In this document: positions 7,384-15,591 of the stretch, piece by piece
Position numbering within the stretch: the first letter of the stretch is position 1
Layout: each line of letters starts with the position of its first letter
NCBI GenBank assembly: GCA_023150935.1
Contig: JAKLJW010000048.1
Coordinates: 1-33,770 of the forward strand
From: Candidatus Binatia bacterium
GTDB lineage: Bacteria > Desulfobacterota > Binatia > HRBIN30
Length of the DNA: 33,770 nt
Direction of reading: 5' to 3'
Program-made: the position numbers and the translations under genes
Notes under the pieces: generated by a model
Told to the model about the DNA's origin: nothing
The model's input: only the letters and a program-made list of their open reading frames with translations
Databases searched by the model: none

Positions 7384-9576
7384 ATGTTCGAACCCTTGCG
7401 TTTTCACTCCGATTTCTATCGGCGCGACGCGCTCTCCGCCGTCGCCGAGCGCTATCGGCACCGCGTGCAGGTGGAGCTTGCCGAGATCGGCGCTGAAATC
7501 GTCGCCCGCCTCGATGCACAGGCACCGTTGTCCGACGCCGACTGGCAGGCCCTGCGCGACGAGTTCTGTACGGAGGCGCTTTCCGTAACGGCGCGTACGC
7601 TTCGCGACGCCGGCGGCGACGAACGCCGCCAGCGCGAACCTGCGGCAGTACCCTCGGTACCGCCGTGGACTCTGCTGGCTCCGTTCGAGCAAGGTTCGGC
7701 GCTCGGCCTGGGCTGGGTCCTCGACTCCCTCAGCCCGATCCGCTCCGGCGCCGCGACCATCGCGCTCAGACACGAGCACGGCGGCACCGCCCGGGTCACT
7801 CTCCGTCGCAATACCGGCGCCCCGCTCGGCGTGGCCCACACCGCGCACCTCGATTTCATGCTCATGAACGGCGGGGCGGGCACCCAGCAGACCGAGGAGT
7901 CTCTCGCCCAGATCCTCATCTCGGTCGCCGCGACCTTACGACAGCGCGACGCAATCGTCGCCGCCGACCCCATGCTGGCCGGTCTCCTGCCTCATACCGA
8001 GGGCCAGACCGCCCGCGCCCCCGGCAGGCCCGGCGTCGTCGCCAACGCCACTTCGGCCAGACGCATCACGCCGCAGATCGACGTCGACAACGGCGTGGTC
8101 CGCTTCGAGATCGACGAAACCGGCGTCAGCCGCCTCGCCCTGTACGACGCCGTCCTGACCTTCGCCGATTCGGCCTTCGTCTTCGTGTCGCGTCCGGCCG
8201 AACGGCGCATCGCCCTGCAGTTGCGTCCGCGGCGCGACGCGTCCGCCGCGGCGCTCAAGGCGCTCGCCCGCGATGCCACCCGCGCGCTCAACCATGTCGC
8301 CCGCGGATCCAGCCCGGCCGCCGAGCACAGCGCCGGCCTGCCCGGGCTCGCCCGCCGCAACGTCGATCTCACGGCGCTACTGGCCGAGCTGGAAGCCGCC
8401 GATGCAGCGACACTCGGGCTCGGATTCCAGCCGGAACGCGGTCCCGGACACGAGAACATGCGTGTCCTCAATGTCCGCGGCACCGGCGCCTGCAACAGCG
8501 CCTGCGTGTTCTGCATCGAGAAGTACAATCCGACCCACCGGCCAATGCCGAAGGCCGACGCCACCCGCGATCTGATCGCCGACTCCGCCGGGGCGTTCGA
8601 CATGTTGTTCTTCGCCGCGGGCGAACCCACCATCCACCCGAAGTTGTTCGAGTACGTCGAGCTGGCCCGCAGCGTCGGTTTCACCTGCTTCGGCATGTCG
8701 TCGCATTTCCGCACCATGGCCGATCCGCGTTTCACCCTGAAGCTGCTGCAAGCCGGCTTCGAGTACTTCGACATCGCCCTGCACGCCGCCGATCCGGCCG
8801 CCCAGCTCGACGTCAATCCGATCGGCGACGACGGCCACTCGCTCGCCGAGGCGCTCAAGGGACTCGCCGTCCTGTTCCGCCTAGCCGAGGCGCTCGGCAT
8901 CCGCATCAGCGTTACCCACAAGATCGTCGTCACGCGGATGAACTTCACCGGACTGGAGCCGATCTTCAGGTCGACGTACGACCGCGGCGTTCGCCACTTC
9001 CTCATCCAGCCGGTACGCGCGATGGGTCTCGCCCCCGAGATCCAGGCCAAGATCGACATCTCCGAGGAAGAGATCCTGCCGCACCTCAATGCCTTCCTGA
9101 GCCGGACCGAAGGGCTGGGCGCGATAATCAAGCCGTATGGCTTCTCGCGTCAGGGCCTGTTCGCCGGCGCTCACGTCGAAGTCGAGCAAAACCGGATCAA
9201 GAACGTCTACGGCCGCGCGCGCAACGGCGACGGCACCGCGCCGCTGCCAGCGGGAAGCGAGCAGCGACCCGCCGACGCTCGCTACTGGGTCCGCGTGCAG
9301 GCCGCCAATCACGGGAGCTTCGCCTTCGCAACGGACGGCAGCGCTCCGGTGCTCGACGAAGGGCTGGGGCGCGGCGCCCGACTCAACTTCGGTTGCCGGA
9401 TGGGTTCGTGCGGAATGTGCTGCGCACGCCTGCTCGAGGGAGAAGTCGACCAGCGCAACCAGATCTTCCTAACCGACGAGCAGGTCGCGCAGGGCTTCGT
9501 ACTGCTCTGTCAGGCGCGCCCGCAATCGGATGTCGTCCTCGAGCTTTGCACGGAGGACGAGATCGACCAGCTCTGA
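7384..9576 (+). CDS. Radical SAM protein with HxsD-like domain and C-terminal 2Fe-2S ferredoxin
   Basis: This 730-residue fusion has at least three parts. Residues 1-350 hold an alpha-rich start and two alpha/beta modules. The second, about 238-305, resembles HxsD of the His-Xaa-Ser radical SAM system (pattern alxdAxxxFADxAFVFV, then LQLRP, then a helix). The radical SAM domain has Cys370, Cys374, Cys377 (CNSACVFC) and AAGEPT in place of the usual GGEPT. From about 633 there is a plant-type 2Fe-2S ferredoxin with Cys671, Cys676, Cys679 (CRMGSCGMC) and a distal Cys709 (LLCQARP). The built-in ferredoxin could deliver the electron needed to reduce the 4Fe-4S cluster. It is the first gene of a plus-strand run with the small subunit, GMC-SDR fusion and SDR. 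Domain calls are firm except the HxsD-like one. The substrate is unknown. Confidence 0.9.
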   Translation: MFEPLRFHSDFYRRDALSAVAERYRHRVQVELAEIGAEIVARLDAQAPLSDADWQALRDEFCTEALSVTARTLRDAGGDERRQREPAAVPSVPPWTLLAPFEQGSALGLGWVLDSLSPIRSGAATIALRHEHGGTARVTLRRNTGAPLGVAHTAHLDFMLMNGGAGTQQTEESLAQILISVAATLRQRDAIVAADPMLAGLLPHTEGQTARAPGRPGVVANATSARRITPQIDVDNGVVRFEIDETGVSRLALYDAVLTFADSAFVFVSRPAERRIALQLRPRRDASAAALKALARDATRALNHVARGSSPAAEHSAGLPGLARRNVDLTALLAELEAADAATLGLGFQPERGPGHENMRVLNVRGTGACNSACVFCIEKYNPTHRPMPKADATRDLIADSAGAFDMLFFAAGEPTIHPKLFEYVELARSVGFTCFGMSSHFRTMADPRFTLKLLQAGFEYFDIALHAADPAAQLDVNPIGDDGHSLAEALKGLAVLFRLAEALGIRISVTHKIVVTRMNFTGLEPIFRSTYDRGVRHFLIQPVRAMGLAPEIQAKIDISEEEILPHLNAFLSRTEGLGAIIKPYGFSRQGLFAGAHVEVEQNRIKNVYGRARNGDGTAPLPAGSEQRPADARYWVRVQAANHGSFAFATDGSAPVLDEGLGRGARLNFGCRMGSCGMCCARLLEGEVDQRNQIFLTDEQVAQGFVLLCQARPQSDVVLELCTEDEIDQL

Positions 9577-9603
9577 CCGTAAGGTCCGGACGAGGTCGGG
9601 CGA

Positions 9604-10017
9604 ATGCGAACGGCGATCCTCTCCGTCATCGTGAGGGTCGTGCTACCTGACTACCCCGCGCTGGAGACCGCCGCGCGCCGCAGCGTCGAGAACGACGTAG
9701 CGCGCTACGTGGCCGCGCTGCTCGGATCCATGCCCGGTTTCCTGCGATTCCCCTATACGATCGCGTTGTGCGCCTTCGAGTGGCTGGCGCTCCTGCGGCA
9801 CGGTCGCCGCTTTCGGCATCTCACCGTCGCGCAACAGACCCTTTACCTGGCCGCCTGGAGCGAGGCGCCCCTGCTGCCCATGCGCGATTTCGTTAGACTG
9901 ATCCGCAGCTCGGCGTTGCTGGCGTACTTCGATCACCAACTGGTAGCCAGGCAACTCGAAGCAGAAAGGCGGAGGGAGACCGCACCGGCGGAGTTGGCGA
10001 CGGCTGCCGGGGTGTGA
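9604..10017 (+). CDS. Small GMC-oxidoreductase partner, gluconate dehydrogenase subunit 3-like
   Basis: This 137-residue helical protein has no cysteine loop and one hydrophobic stretch (about 45-65). It carries the pattern FRHLTVAQQ...YLAAW...FVRLIRSSALLAYFDH, which resembles the small subunits encoded next to membrane-linked GMC dehydrogenases (gluconate 2-dehydrogenase subunit 3 type). It lies 27 nt after the radical SAM-ferredoxin gene and 99 nt before the GMC gene, with GAGG about 7 nt before its ATG. That context supports a role in assembling or anchoring the flavoprotein. Family membership is inferred from the pattern and context, not certain. Confidence 0.6.
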   Translation: MRTAILSVIVRVVLPDYPALETAARRSVENDVARYVAALLGSMPGFLRFPYTIALCAFEWLALLRHGRRFRHLTVAQQTLYLAAWSEAPLLPMRDFVRLIRSSALLAYFDHQLVARQLEAERRRETAPAELATAAGV

Positions 10018-10116
10018 GCGAGCTGCCGGCGCCGTGCCGACCGCGGAAATCGCCGCGCCGGGTGCGCGTCCGGGAGAATCGCAAGACCGACCGGGTTCGC
10101 GCGGAGCTGTTCGTTT

Positions 10117-12714
10117 GTGACCAGTATGCCCAGAGCGAAACTGAGCGCCGGCGACACCGGGGCGGCCGCCACGCCGCTGCCCCGGCGGACGCAAGTGCTG
10201 GTCATCGGTTCCGGCGCCGGCGGAGCGGTAACGGCAGCGACCCTCGCCGCGCGCGGCTACGAGGTCGTGACGATCGAAGAAGGCCCTCACGCCGACACCA
10301 GCCGCACTGCCACGAACTCCCCGGAAGCCATTGCCCGCCTCTACCGTAACGGCGGCCTGACGCCCATTCTGGGCCGCCAGCCCATCGCCTACGTCGAGGG
10401 CCGCTGCGTCGGCGGCTCCACCGAAATCAACAGTGCCTTCTGGCACCGATTGCCCGCGGATTCCTACCGGCGCTGGCGCGAGGACGCGATGGTCGCCGAT
10501 CTCACACCCGAGATCATGGAGCCGTACTTCGAACGACTCGAGCAGGCGCTGTCCGTGTCTTACCTGCAAGCGGCAAATCTGCCGCTCAGCTCGGCGCTGT
10601 TCAGGCAGGGCATCGAACGCATGGGCTGGCCGTTTACCGAGGTGCCTCGCTGCCAGAAACACAACCACGGCGGCAGCCCGTTTGCCCCCGGCAACAAGGA
10701 GTCGATGCAGCGCACCTTCATTCCACAGGCCCTGGCCGCCGGGGCGCGCCTGGTACCCGACTGCAAGGCGGTGCGCATCCTGCACCAACACGGGCGCGCG
10801 AGCGGCGTGGTGGTGAAGCACGGCGACGCCGGCCGGCGCACTCGCATCGACGCCGACGTGGTCTTTGTCTGCGCCGGCGCGGTGCAGACCGCCGCACTCC
10901 TGCGCCGCAGCGGCATCAGGCACAACGTCGGCAATAACCTGCGCCTGCACCCGATGATCAAAGCCGCGGCCGTCTTCGACGCGCCCGTCGGCGCCCACGC
11001 CGAGGTGCTGCCCATCTATCAGGTACGCGAGGCCTGGCCGAACATCACCCTCGGCGGCTCGGTATTCACTCCCGGCTTTTTCGCCATGCTGCTGGCCGAC
11101 CACTGGGCGACGCGTCACCAGGCCATGCGCGACTGGGACCGCGCGGCGCTGTACTACGCCGCCACCCGCGGCATGAGCCGCGGGACGATTCGGGTCCTGC
11201 CCGGATCGGACGACGGCGTCGTCGTCCGGTATCGACTCGCCGAAGCCGACCGGTACAACCTCAGCGCCGGCCTGGCCCACCTCGGCGAGATCCTGTTCGC
11301 GGCCGGCGCCCGCGCCGTCTATCCGTCGCTCCGCTCCCATCCCGTGTTCAAGTCGCCGCATCAGTGTCGCGCCCTCCTGCACGAGCCGGCACCCGCCGGC
11401 GCGATGAGTCTGTCCACGGTACACGCCTTCAGCAGTTGCCCGATGGGCGAGAACCCCGACCTCTGCGCCACCGACTCCTTCGGCAGAGTGAACGGGTTCG
11501 GCAACCTGTACGTCAACGATGCCAGCTTGCTGCCCGACTCCCCGGGCGTTAATCCGCAGGGCACCGTCATGGCCATCGCCCTGCGCAACCTCGATCGCTT
11601 CGACACGGCGCGCGGGGCCCATCCTCGCCTCTCCGCCAACGGCGGGCGCCGCGCCGCGCCCTCCCCGACCGTTCTCGTCACCGGAGCGCCGGGCTGGCTC
11701 GGTACGCGACTGGTCGAGGTGCTGCTCAACGGCCTGCCGGATGTGCCGGGGCTCGCCGCTCCGCCGCCGGAGCGGCTCGTGCGCTGCCTCGTGCATCCCG
11801 CCGTGGATGCGGCAGAGCTGACCGCGCTGTCGCCGGCCGTCGAGGCGGTCCGCGGCGATCTCCGCGACCCGGCGGCGGCCCGCGCACTGTGTGCCGGCGC
11901 CGCCGGCGCGGTGTTGTTTCACGTCGCCGGCGTCGTCCATCCCGCGCTGCGGACCCGGGAATTGACCGAAGTGAACGTCGACGGCACGCGCCACCTCCTG
12001 CGCGCGGCGGCCGCTGCCGGCGTTCGCCGCTGCGTCGCGGTTTCCTCGAATTCGCCTTTCGGGTTCAATCTCGATCCGACGCACCGGTTCGACGAAGACG
12101 CCCCCTATAATCCGTACATGGCGTACGGCCGTTCCAAGCAGCAGATGGAAATGCTGGTGCGAGAGGCGCACGCCACCGGGGCGATCGAAACCGTCATCGT
12201 CCGGCCGCCGTGGTTCTATGGGCCGCGCCAGCCCGCGCGTCAGTCGCGGTTCTTCACGCTGATCAGACAGGGGCGCTTCCCGATCCTCGGCGACGGCACG
12301 CAGCAGCGCTCCATGGCGCACGTCGACAATATCTGCCAGGGACTCCTGCTCGCCGCCGCCGTCGCGACCGCCAACGGCGAGGCATACTGGATCGCCGACG
12401 AGCGCCCTTACTCGATCGACGAAATCGTCCGGACGGTCCGCCAGGCGATCGAGGACGAGCTTGGTATCGCCTGCGCGCCGCCGCGCGTGCGCCTGCCGGC
12501 CCTCGTCGGTCGCGCCGCCGGCTTCGCCGACGGCGTGCTGCAAGCGGTCGGACTCTACAACCAGTCCCTGCACGTGCTCGGCGAGATGCCGCACACGATC
12601 GCCTGCTCGATCGCTAAGGCCCGCCGCGATCTCGGCTACGCACCGGCCGTCTCGCTGCGCGAAGGCATGCGCGCGGCGGTGCGCTGGTGCGTCGACAATG
12701 GAGTGCCGCTGTGA
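10117..12714 (+). CDS. Fusion of GMC flavin oxidoreductase and SDR/epimerase
   Basis: This is an 865-residue two-enzyme protein. Residues 25-495 are a GMC (glucose-methanol-choline) oxidoreductase. Evidence is the FAD fold VLVIGSGAGGAV with Glu55 after the second strand, the VGGST segment near 99, His436 in the active-site region HAFSSCPMG, and NPQGTVMAIA with Asn479. Residues 518-865 are an extended SDR of the epimerase/3-beta-hydroxysteroid dehydrogenase type, with TGAPGWLG at 522-529 and the catalytic pair Tyr670, Lys674 (YGRSK). The start is GTG at 10117 with GGAG 10 nt upstream; the ATG at 10126 is an alternative. An alcohol oxidised by one half and a neighbouring keto or hydroxyl group handled by the other is a reasonable guess. 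The substrate (sugar, sterol-like or polyprenol) cannot be told. Confidence 0.88.
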   Translation: MTSMPRAKLSAGDTGAAATPLPRRTQVLVIGSGAGGAVTAATLAARGYEVVTIEEGPHADTSRTATNSPEAIARLYRNGGLTPILGRQPIAYVEGRCVGGSTEINSAFWHRLPADSYRRWREDAMVADLTPEIMEPYFERLEQALSVSYLQAANLPLSSALFRQGIERMGWPFTEVPRCQKHNHGGSPFAPGNKESMQRTFIPQALAAGARLVPDCKAVRILHQHGRASGVVVKHGDAGRRTRIDADVVFVCAGAVQTAALLRRSGIRHNVGNNLRLHPMIKAAAVFDAPVGAHAEVLPIYQVREAWPNITLGGSVFTPGFFAMLLADHWATRHQAMRDWDRAALYYAATRGMSRGTIRVLPGSDDGVVVRYRLAEADRYNLSAGLAHLGEILFAAGARAVYPSLRSHPVFKSPHQCRALLHEPAPAGAMSLSTVHAFSSCPMGENPDLCATDSFGRVNGFGNLYVNDASLLPDSPGVNPQGTVMAIALRNLDRFDTARGAHPRLSANGGRRAAPSPTVLVTGAPGWLGTRLVEVLLNGLPDVPGLAAPPPERLVRCLVHPAVDAAELTALSPAVEAVRGDLRDPAAARALCAGAAGAVLFHVAGVVHPALRTRELTEVNVDGTRHLLRAAAAAGVRRCVAVSSNSPFGFNLDPTHRFDEDAPYNPYMAYGRSKQQMEMLVREAHATGAIETVIVRPPWFYGPRQPARQSRFFTLIRQGRFPILGDGTQQRSMAHVDNICQGLLLAAAVATANGEAYWIADERPYSIDEIVRTVRQAIEDELGIACAPPRVRLPALVGRAAGFADGVLQAVGLYNQSLHVLGEMPHTIACSIAKARRDLGYAPAVSLREGMRAAVRWCVDNGVPL

Positions 12715-12790
12715 CGCCGCCGAACGCCAGCCACCAAGGTCCCCACCTGCATACGGCGACTCAATGGAGTCGGCCTTGCCCTCGCATCCG

Positions 12791-13828
12791 ATGACGACCC
12801 GGGCACTGATTACCGGCGGGTCCGGATATTTCGGCAGCGTGCTGCGCGATCGGCTGCACGCCGCGGGCGTCGCGGTCCGCGTGTTCGATCTTATCGACGC
12901 CGGCGACCGGCCGTCCGACGTCGAGTTCGTCCGGGGCGACATCCGCGACGCCGACGCCGTGCGCCGCGCCTGCGCCAACGTCGACGCGGTGTACCACAAC
13001 GTGGCCCAGGTGCCGCTGGCCAAGGACCGCCGCCTGTTCCGTTCCGTCAATTGCGGCGGCACGGCCAACCTCATCGAGGCGGCGCGCACAGCCGGCGTGC
13101 GCAAGATCGTCCACACCTCGTCCAGCGCCGTATTCGGCATTCCCTCGCACAATCCCGTCGACGAGCACGTCGAGCCGCACCCGGGCGAAGCCTACGGCGC
13201 GGCCAAACTCGAAGCCGAAAGGCTCGTCGAGGCGGCAGTACGTACCCACGGCCTCGACGCGACTATCGTCCGGCCCCGCACCGTGCTCGGCCACGGACGC
13301 CTGGGGATCTTCCAGATCCTCTTCGACTGGGTAGAGGAGGGCCGCCGCATTCCCGTGCTCGGCAGCGGCGCCAACCTTTATCAGTTCGTCCACGCCGACG
13401 ACCTCGCCGACGCCTGTATCCGGGCCGCCGCACGCGCCGGCTTCGCCGTGTACAATGTCGGCGCCGAGCGCTTCGGCACCATGCGAGAAACGCTGGAGGC
13501 GCTGTGCCGGCACGCCGGCACCGGCAGCCGGGTCTATTCCCTGCCCATGGCTCCGGCGGTAGCGGCGATGAAGCTCACCAGCGCCCTGCGGCTTTCGCCA
13601 CTCGGCGCCTACCACGCCCTCATGTACGGCCGCAGCCTGTACTTCGACATCGCCCGGGCCAGGTCCGAACTCGGCTGGCAGCCGCGGTGGTCGAACGAGG
13701 AAATGATTTGCGAGAGCTACGACTGGTACCTGTCCCACAAGGACGACGTCTTGCGCGCAACTGTCGGCTCGGCGCACCGGTCCCGGGTGCGACAGGGCAT
13801 CTTGCGTCTCGTCCGACAGCTATCCTGA
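12791..13828 (+). CDS. NAD-dependent epimerase/dehydratase (extended SDR)
   Basis: This 345-residue extended SDR starts with the Rossmann motif ALITGGSGYFGS, has an Asp-rich GDIRDADAV strand for the adenine pocket, a TSSSAVFG strand and the catalytic YGAAK (Tyr-x3-Lys). Its length suits sugar-nucleotide epimerases or 3-beta-HSD-like enzymes. The start is ATG at 12791, just before the Rossmann strand; ATG at 12764 is possible, and neither has a clear ribosome binding site. It follows the GMC-SDR fusion by 76 nt and probably belongs to the same operon. It may act on the same intermediate as the fused SDR. Its last 9 nt overlap the 3' end of the convergent membrane protein gene. Confidence 0.85.
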   Translation: MTTRALITGGSGYFGSVLRDRLHAAGVAVRVFDLIDAGDRPSDVEFVRGDIRDADAVRRACANVDAVYHNVAQVPLAKDRRLFRSVNCGGTANLIEAARTAGVRKIVHTSSSAVFGIPSHNPVDEHVEPHPGEAYGAAKLEAERLVEAAVRTHGLDATIVRPRTVLGHGRLGIFQILFDWVEEGRRIPVLGSGANLYQFVHADDLADACIRAAARAGFAVYNVGAERFGTMRETLEALCRHAGTGSRVYSLPMAPAVAAMKLTSALRLSPLGAYHALMYGRSLYFDIARARSELGWQPRWSNEEMICESYDWYLSHKDDVLRATVGSAHRSRVRQGILRLVRQLS

Positions 13829-15400
13829 CCGCGGCACGCGGAGCCGGAAGAAGCCGATCCGGAACGGCCCGCGCGCGTAACGCAGCAACGAATAGCCCTG
13901 CGTGTCGAGTTCCGCGACAACCAGCGGCTCCGCATCGTACCGCTCGTGCACTGCACGGCAGGGCGCCGTCATCGGATCGGGAGTCGGCTCGTCATCGCCA
14001 AAGGCGAAGTAGCAGAACATGCCCTGGTAGTAGATCAGGTCGTCCCCGGCCTGCGGCCACGGAACCTCACCGGCGGCGGCCCGGCGCACGTCGACCATTC
14101 CGTAGCGCTTGCCCGCACGCGAGAGCAGAAATTGCGGAAAGGCGTCCAGGCTGCGGAAGCTGACGTCCACCGCGGTCAGCAGCGTGGCGCTCTCCGGCAG
14201 CGCCGGCACCGTGCGTTCGAGAAACGCCCATTGCAGTTGCTGATCGCGCAACTCGGTCACGAAGTCCTGCCGGGTGACCACGATCAGCGTCGCCAACGCC
14301 GCCAGGCCGCAGCCCCCAAGCGCCACCGCCGTCCGACGCCGGCGTCCCCATAGACCCATCCACCACGGCGCCACCCCCGCCGCGATCGGGACCGTGAAGC
14401 CCATCGGCAACAACTGCGACCGCAGGTTGTACTGCGGGTTGCTGAACACGGAGAGCGAAAGCAGCGTGTAGCCGACGAACGCGAGGATCGCCCACAGCAT
14501 CAGACCGGCCTGGTGTCGAACCCCCCACGCCAGCCCGATCGCGAGCAGAACCCAGTACGCCACCGGCGTTACCGCCGCGTCCAACAGCACCAGATTCTTC
14601 AGGTAATGCCCCACCTCCGGCAACCGTAGCGCCGGCCCCGAGCCCGCCCCGACCGCCTCCCGCAACTCGAACACACGGGGCAACAGCAACTCGGCCAGCA
14701 CCACCAGTGCCAGCAACGTCCCCCCCGTAATCAGCACGCGCCACGAACGCGGCTGCGCCAACAGTACCAGTCCGACCAGAATTGCCGGGAAGAAAACCAT
14801 CTCCGGCCGTGCCTGCATGGCCAGAGACAGCGCCGCCGCCGTGAGCAAAGCGTCGGTAATGCGGCGGGTCCGCAAATAGAGTGCGAACAAAGCCAGAGTC
14901 CAGAAGCCAAGTGTCATCGCCGGCACGAAGAGGTCCTCCGCTCCCGAGAACCGCAGATGCTGGGGCAACACACAGAGAAGGACTGCCGCACAGATGGCGC
15001 GCGGCCAGTTGCCGACCAGCGCGAGGTCGAACAGGGCGACGGCAGGAACGGCCAGTGAGGCTAGAACCGCATTGGTCATGAAGATGACCCGCACGTCGTC
15101 GGGCCGGCCGCTGACGGCGCCGGCCAACCGATACAGCGCGGGTCCCGTCTTGCCGTACTGCGGGGCGATCTCCTCGGACAGATACGCCGAGATCGTTTCG
15201 GCGGTATGGTAGTACTCGTGAAGGAACGTGTGTGGCGAGAGCCACAGCCGCAGCGCCAGCCCGACGATCCAGACCAATCCCAGCGTCACAACGGTGGACG
15301 ACGACGGCCGCTGCGCCCGCCACTCGCGCCGCAGAACCAGTGCGGTCCCGACGACCAGACAGACGAACGTGGCCACCAGGAGCCAGTAGCTCGGCCGCAT
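13820..15400 (-). CDS. Polytopic membrane protein, GT-C glycosyltransferase-like
   Basis: This protein of about 526 residues has around ten transmembrane segments and a C-terminal soluble part of about 130 residues. A loop with HEYYHTAETISAYL follows the second hydrophobic segment, and QARPEM occurs between later segments, matching the ARPEL motif of the 408-2099 protein. The general layout fits GT-C enzymes that glycosylate at the outer face of the inner membrane using lipid-linked sugars. The ATG at 15400 gives a normal N-terminal membrane segment; a GTG at 15421 would add seven residues. It converges with and overlaps the SDR gene by 9 nt. The glycosyltransferase assignment is inference from topology and motif. 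Confidence 0.7.
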   Translation of the reverse strand: MRPSYWLLVATFVCLVVGTALVLRREWRAQRPSSSTVVTLGLVWIVGLALRLWLSPHTFLHEYYHTAETISAYLSEEIAPQYGKTGPALYRLAGAVSGRPDDVRVIFMTNAVLASLAVPAVALFDLALVGNWPRAICAAVLLCVLPQHLRFSGAEDLFVPAMTLGFWTLALFALYLRTRRITDALLTAAALSLAMQARPEMVFFPAILVGLVLLAQPRSWRVLITGGTLLALVVLAELLLPRVFELREAVGAGSGPALRLPEVGHYLKNLVLLDAAVTPVAYWVLLAIGLAWGVRHQAGLMLWAILAFVGYTLLSLSVFSNPQYNLRSQLLPMGFTVPIAAGVAPWWMGLWGRRRRTAVALGGCGLAALATLIVVTRQDFVTELRDQQLQWAFLERTVPALPESATLLTAVDVSFRSLDAFPQFLLSRAGKRYGMVDVRRAAAGEVPWPQAGDDLIYYQGMFCYFAFGDDEPTPDPMTAPCRAVHERYDAEPLVVAELDTQGYSLLRYARGPFRIGFFRLRVPRSG

Positions 15401-15591
15401 GAACACGATGTCTCGATACACCGGGCATCAAACTGCCCTCGATTCCCGCGAATTGCCAGCCTCGATCCCTGCAACCGGATGTGCCGCCGCGATCTCGCGC
15501 CGCGACCTACCGCGCGGCGAGTTCCCATCCTTTCCGGCTGGGGTTTTCCGGGGTACGGTGCTAGGGGTGGAGTTCGTTCCGAGGACAGCCG

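Noticed and set aside
6983..7525. A minus-strand frame running through the divergent region upstream of the twin radical SAM gene
   Set aside because: It overlaps both flanking radical SAM genes out of frame and shows no family signal. The in-frame extension of the twin gene upstream of TTG 7094 is also open but has no start codon.
9643..13152. A minus-strand open frame of 1169 codons
   Set aside because: It is antisense to the GMC-SDR fusion and its neighbours, has low-complexity composition with no recognisable motif, and is explained by GC-rich third positions of the real genes.
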